NCBI RefSeq assembly: GCF_026230105.1
Contig: NC_079482.1
Span: 9,548,001 to 9,612,000, forward strand
From: Diorhabda sublineata
Taxonomy: Eukaryota > Arthropoda > Insecta > Coleoptera > Chrysomelidae
Direction of reading: 5' to 3'
Length of the DNA stretch: 64,000 nucleotides
Shown here: piece by piece, positions 58,801-64,000 of the stretch
How the letters are laid out: every line of letters starts with the position of its first letter
How positions within the stretch are numbered: the first letter of the stretch is position 1
The notes under the pieces: model-generated
Database searches by the model: none
What the model was told of the DNA's origin: nothing
Seen by the model: the letters and a program-made list of their open reading frames with translations, nothing else
Program-made: the position numbers and the translations under genes

Positions 58801-60090
58801 GATGGAATGATTGTAGCAATAAAATATAACATTCCAAGTATAGGTAAAAGATATAATTCCTATTGGGGAGGAAGGTGTGAGCTACTTATTACTAATATAA
58901 TTGAAATGAATTGAGTAGACATATGGTAGAATTTGTTTCATAGAATAGAAGCTCCTATAGATAATTATGAATAATATATAATTTTGAAGATAATTTAAAA
59001 TTCAAAATTGGAAATTAACAACTGATTAGAAGTACACAACTCTGATTTAGACTGACTTCGACTTATACTTTCAAGTTGGTGATATATAACTATAGAATAA
59101 AAATTTAACTTCTCACGTATTACTAGAAGCAAATCTGAAAGTTAAATAGGTAGAAAATTTTCACCTGAATTTCAACAAAAGATTCTAGAATGTCGGCTAA
59201 TTTTATCTTATGAAATGAATTTATAAATGATCGTATTTTCAGGAATTGTGTTAGAGATTTAACAAATCTACTTAATATTTTCGAAACGTGGGCTTTTGCC
59301 CATTTCTAAGAAGATAAAAAAACGTTTGCAATCATTTTAAATGAGAAATTTTCCTTACAGTTGCTACCTCCTGAGGTCATAAATATTGAAATTAACTAAG
59401 GTGGTGACTTGAGGGATGTTAATCAAAAGCAGGAAAGGAATAAATCATTAAGACTGCTTTCTCCTTAAATATTTTTCTCTTGTTTGCTTCCATTTTAATT
59501 TTTATGAATGCTTCCATTAAAAATGACTAACGACCTTCTGAGACAAAGATTGCTTTTACAAATTGATGAATTTTCTGATAAATTTAAAAAATATTTGCTA
59601 CCAATCTACAACGGCTTTTCAAAATTAAATATTGAAGTTTCAGCTAAAGAGGAACCGAAAATTTTCCAGTATCGTAGTTTGAAATCAGCTAAATCAAGGA
59701 GTTCATTATTCCATATAAAACAAAAACTGAATTTGAGGAATGTAAGAAGAATATTTATTAGAAAGTCCATCAGCGTAACAGTGATTTGGCCTAAAGATAT
59801 TTGCCATGTTCCATGCACCAAATTCCAGTTTTTTATGGAAAGGAAATATTGAATACCGATTCACAGAAAGTGTCTTATAAGTTACGTCGATTTTAATATG
59901 TGAAAATTCTTACGCCTCAATTTATACATGTCGTTACGTTTTGAGACTAGTCTCTGGAAGTTGAGACATAATTAGCTCCTTGCCATTCAGAAAGATGGGC
60001 GTGTGAATATACTCAATTATGAAGGTCAAGTGTACTTCCAAATCATTCCAGATGGTCGAGCTATTAATGTCGAGGTTGATAGTGGACAGC
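52890..60090. other. Long AT-rich stretch, no gene supported
   Basis: Seven kilobases with no recognisable gene. A GC-richer part at 53420-53600 begins with a CACA/GTGTG simple repeat (53430-53450) and contains CCACCCCCAGATAAATCCGTGG. Plus frames at 57412-57621, 57702-57965 and 59508-59852 (69-114 codons) and the minus frame at 57078-57317 have no motifs I recognise; some could be isolated host exons but cannot be supported. A GCGGAACACCCTATATAA phrase at 54652-54669 resembles a transposon edge without a partner. Confidence 0.35.
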
Positions 60091-60094
60091 TAAT

Positions 60095-60400
60095 ATGAAT
60101 ATATGAGGTTTTATCAGAGAAATATCAAGGTTTATTCAACCAAAAGCGGGTTCTCTTACAAAATAATACTTAACCACAGTATGTGGTTTTGTTCTTACCA
60201 CATCCATTTAGTCTAGACCTTGTACCGTCAGATCACTATTTATTCAGATCCATGGTGAAATTCTTGCGTGTACAAAATTAGCATCCCAACGAAATGTTGA
60301 AAATGCAACACGACAATTGTTGTCAATTAGTCAAATATATTTCTGGAACAATTCCATCTTACTAAGGAACAAGTCTTTTTTCCATAAAAATTTTTATTCG
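60095..60400 (+). pseudogene. mariner-like transposase C-terminal remnant
   Basis: Reads KYQGLFNQKRVLLQNN near 60124-60170 (second-Asp region with the Asp changed to Asn), then LPHPFSLDLVPSDYYLFRSM near 60196-60256 (third Asp), then KFLRVQN and a C-terminal tail. Different in sequence from the two mariners at 1.4 and 20.1 kb, so a third mariner lineage. N-terminal two-thirds absent. Confidence 0.65.
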
Positions 60401-60439
60401 TTAACATGTCTCCTAGCCTATATTTGTCTCTACTACTGC

Positions 60440-60600
60440 CTATGAAATAATAAAAGGTTGCTAAAGATCAGATTTGGCAAATATAGTGGGTGGTCAACCA
60501 ATTCGATATGAACTTCATGAGTTTCAGCCATGGCATCACCGACGTGCGAAGTTGCATTGACCTGATGGAGAAGCAGCTGCCCAAAATTTGACTGTGTCTA
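60440..60600 (-). pseudogene. mariner-like transposase fragment, opposite strand
   Basis: Minus-strand HQVNATSHV near 60550-60576 (second catalytic Asp replaced by Val) and VDHPLYLPNLIFSNLLLF near 60448-60502 (third Asp region, Ser-Asp changed to Ser-Asn). A small relic directly beside the plus-strand mariner remnant. Confidence 0.5.
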
Positions 60601-60609
60601 ATTTCTCAT

Positions 60610-63600
60610 TTCGATACTAAATTTTTTCCATTCCAGAAACATCTTTAAAACGACTCACTCATACAATTGTCTAACTGGAACTAATCCCCCAAAACGGCTG
60701 CAATTTTAGTGGAGATCTCTCAACGGCTGTCCAAATATATTTCACAATTTATATTGATAGTGTTGTCATCTACAGGTCGAAATCAGAAAACTTTTCAGAC
60801 AATTCTCATGGGGGCATTGAGATCAAATCAAATCTCAGTTCAACCATTAGATTGTTAGTAAATTTCATTTGCTGAATTGGTAGAAATTCGACAAGTGACC
60901 AAAGTGGAGTTAATAATGTTGACTGCCAAGGCAATTTTCACAATTTTACTTAATCGCGTTGAATCATCAAAATACCAATTTAAATACAAAGTTTTCACCG
61001 GAAGGTATAGAAAATGAAGGTTTTTTTAAAAAAAGTATTATTTCTTAGTTTAATTATACAAAAAAAAATTCTCGAGGGGGTGAATTATGAGTTATTTCGT
61101 AGTTGGCAGTCAATGTGTTAATATCCATACTCTGTAAGAAATGGCAGTGTCAATATTGTTATTACATGATTCTAAATTACGTTTCTGACTTTTATTCAAT
61201 TATCCATAGAATTTAAGTGGATCAGAATACTAAAATAACAAAAGTTTGTATGAGGTAGATATGCACTACTCAACATTGTCTAATCTATTAATTTAGGTCT
61301 TGGATATCGAAGCCATTACTTTTTGCTATATTTCGATTGTGATAGTAACATTGGTTTCAACTTTTTCACATAATATATTGATTAAGTATGGTATTGACTT
61401 CCTATTAGGGGGTGAGAAACAACTTGGTGGTGTACAAAACTTAGTAGCGCATTTGAACTTTTTTGAGGACACTTATGTTTGTTGTGAACTTAGGTGGACT
61501 TTTTTTATCTTCGACATTACCTATTTTTTTGACTACGTTCAAGGCCTACCTGCAAATATTCGACATGCTATCAGGAAAACAGAACCAAAAAATAGACTAA
61601 CGATACTTCTAAAACTCACAACGGTCTTTTCATAAAAAATCATCGCCTCATAATAAATATATTCCAATAATCATCACTACAAAATGGATCAAAATGATTT
61701 CTTTTTTATCCAATTAACTAAAACAATGAGGTCGCCAATAAATTTCACACCCAACATTAAATCTTATGCATCTCATAACGGATTAAGCCATATATATTCA
61801 TTTCAGTTCACAGTAGAATACTTGCTCGTTTACTTAGTTTGTATCTGTAGTGAAGTATATTCCGGGTAAACATTAACCTCAGTCGGTAGTAGCAGCGTCG
61901 GCCGGAAGTATCATCTTAATGTTAAAACAGGAAGCGAAATTTCAGGAAAAAGGAACACGCATCTTCAGCAAAACCCCAAGAGTATGAACTAGGCTTACGA
62001 CAACATTTTTTCTTCATATCATTTCCTACGTGACAGATTGAGATCAACAATTAAATTTGGGAAAGAGATTTCTCAATAATTGATAATTGTGTACCGAGCT
62101 TCTGATCATATCGCCGTTAACTAATCAAATCCCAGAACTATGAAAATATTATAAAATAGTTTGGTAAATGTTTTGTGTGAAAAATTTCAAATTGTAGTTT
62201 ATCGTTTGGGTGAGGGTCAATAACGTAAAGATAATGTTATTTTTATTTATTCAAATAAATTTCGTATCAAAACAATTTGAATGTAACTATAATTCAACAA
62301 ACCATTTATCATGTAGTGAAACTGGACAATTGCACGTTTTTTTGGGTTTATCCTTCTTCATCATCTTTAGCATCTTTTCTTGTCTATTGGCAGATTATCA
62401 AGTGGGATTATTTCGAAGTGGTATAGTACACAGCCTTTTTAGATTCGGTAATTTTTGGTTGGTTCACTTCCATATTTCTTTAAAATACCGCAAAATCCCT
62501 CGCCTGAAATGGAAAATGTTTGCATAATAGCCGTAAGAGCAGGTTATATAACATTGACAACGCATAAATTCAAATTATCCAGTGCGATCTTTATGTATAC
62601 CACTTTTTTTTCTCTCATAGTGATTCTATAATTGGATATAAAATTCTCCAATTCATCCTCACCTCCCATATATGTGTAATTGTTCGTGTTTCTCAAAAAT
62701 CTATCTGAGTAACGTCATATATCAACTTTACGAAGGTAAAAAAATATATTAAAAAATAATGATAAACGCAAACCAGGATATTCTCGGTAAAAAAATCAAC
62801 AAATTTGTTTAAATAATTAATTGTGAGTATAACCCTTAAATATCAGTTTGTGCTGAATTATAAAAGAGTTTCAAAAATTTCGTTAAGATCTAGCATACTC
62901 GAATCTAACGAAAAGGTAATATCGCCGTCCCCAAATTCATTAACAGCCTTTGATGTCAAGTAGTAGAACTTTTAAGAGCTTGTCTTTTGCTTTCAAGTCC
63001 TTGTAAACTAATAATAATAGTATTATAGAAAAATAACTAATCAATGGAATATGGAAAAAATTATTACTTTATGGATAATTGGACCGGGAATTTCAAACTT
63101 ACTATTCAATAGATTAAAGCATCTTATAACAAACAAAAAACTGATTCAGTATACAAATACTCAGAACTGCACTCTTTTATTATTACACGAAATTAAAATA
63201 TTACCGTAACTGTGGATCCCGCTCTCCTTTCCCCTATAGCGGTGCTTTAATACTATACTGCTACAGCCTTCAGCTTATAGGACAATCCTTGCAATATTTC
63301 AAAATGTCTCTAAATGACGTCTATCCAGTTGATTTTTAATTTGGTGAAAACGGAAAAGTTATAGGGACATTAGGTAAATAAGGAAGATAAGAAATCATTA
63401 TTAAATGAGAACTCATTTATTAAAATTGCTCAGATCTTTATTATTCTTAATACATTAGTTGAAAATTGGTGAATTGTGGTGTGACTGAAATTATTCTTCT
63501 TCGAACAAAATTTTCTGTATTATATAGTTATGTATCAATTAGTCTAAAAAAAATAAAGAATCAAGGGAAATAGAAAAAATCACTCTATCTATGAAACTAT

Positions 63601-64000
63601 GTAATTATCAATAAAAAAACTGTTTCTCATGTAATCATTATGAAGAAATGTGTGGCTCTTGAACTAAAACTTGACATTTTTATGTCTTTCTGAATATTTA
63701 AGAAGCACTCAGCTATTCAGAAAGTAGTAGCTGGAAATAAGTCTTTATGCACTGCAAGAAGCTTATTTCATTTTTATTTTAATGTGAATTGAATAAAAAA
63801 ATTGGATACAACGTATATTTGACTATTAAGAATGTTGGAGTTAATTTACCAAATGTATAAAGCGAACGACATACTGTTAATGTAACAAGCTTAATAAATT
63901 AAAATTAACAATTGTTGATAAATCGTTTGGGTTTTCAATCAACACATTCGATTATTTTGTTGTTTATGCTGCTATTACAATGTATTTGTTCGTTAAACTG
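60610..64000. other. AT-rich, no gene supported
   Basis: Plus frames at 61300-61635 (111 codons) and 62210-62527 (105 codons) contain hydrophobic stretches (ISIVIVTLVSTF; LGLSFFIIFSIFSCLL) but no family resemblance I can defend. No RNA genes or repeats noticed. Confidence 0.35.

Noticed and set aside
61300..62527. Hydrophobic plus frames considered as chemoreceptor-like host exons
   Set aside because: No conserved signature, no flanking splice structure that could be defended, and Phe/Ile-rich chance frames are common in this AT-rich DNA.
1..64000. CRISPR arrays, tRNA or rRNA genes
   Set aside because: No regularly spaced repeats, and no cloverleaf or rRNA-like stretches were seen by eye; the context is eukaryotic. 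A dedicated tRNA scan was not possible.

Overview
The window looks like AT-rich insect genomic DNA. The organism cannot be named from sequence alone, but every recognisable element is a type common in insects: mariner/Tc1, R1-like non-LTR, Ty3/gypsy, Helitron, hAT, pogo-like and Polinton/Maverick-like. No host protein-coding gene, rRNA, tRNA or CRISPR array could be supported. Nearly all recognisable coding sequence belongs to mobile elements in various stages of decay, set in long AT-rich gene-free stretches.

Layout. 1.29-3.18 kb is a nest of three Tc1/mariner elements: a full-length mariner with TA duplications has landed in an older mariner fragment that abuts a Tc1-like remnant. 9.4-13.5 kb is an R1-like non-LTR retrotransposon on the minus strand, in which an internal deletion fuses gag to endonuclease in frame. 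It abuts a minus-strand Ty3/gypsy element (13.5-17.2 kb) with an intact YMDD motif but a broken integrase. 18.52-18.80 kb is a direct duplication. 20.1-21.2 kb is an internally shortened mariner. 26.5-27.25 kb is a pogo-like relic with repeated CTTGGGAC octamers. 27.46-27.74 kb holds a perfect 36-bp palindrome and a larger foldback. 28.9-29.6 kb is a Tc1 relic. 32.2-33.65 kb is bounded by GC-rich inverted termini and contains a foldback flanked by a 9-bp direct repeat. 34.1-35.3 kb is a decayed non-LTR reverse transcriptase.

37.5-41.4 kb is the most unusual block. It is a Polinton/Maverick- or adintovirus-like relic with two divergently oriented gene sets separated by a long (TA)n tract. The plus side carries a small Lys-rich/hydrophobic protein, an adenain-like cysteine protease remnant and two capsid-like reading frames. 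The minus side carries three small uncharacterised frames. No polymerase, integrase or ATPase is seen with it.

43.9-44.3 kb is another IS630/Tc1/mariner transposase relic. 45.49-about 51.05 kb is an almost complete autonomous Helitron on the minus strand. It has a recognisable 3' end (hairpin plus CTAG) and a RepHel gene that reads through two clean introns, with only three premature stops. 51.20-52.88 kb is a hAT element with matching termini and a diverged 8-bp duplication. 60.1-60.6 kb carries two mariner relics in opposite orientation. The rest, notably 21.2-26.4, 52.9-60.0 and 60.6-64 kb, shows no supportable gene.
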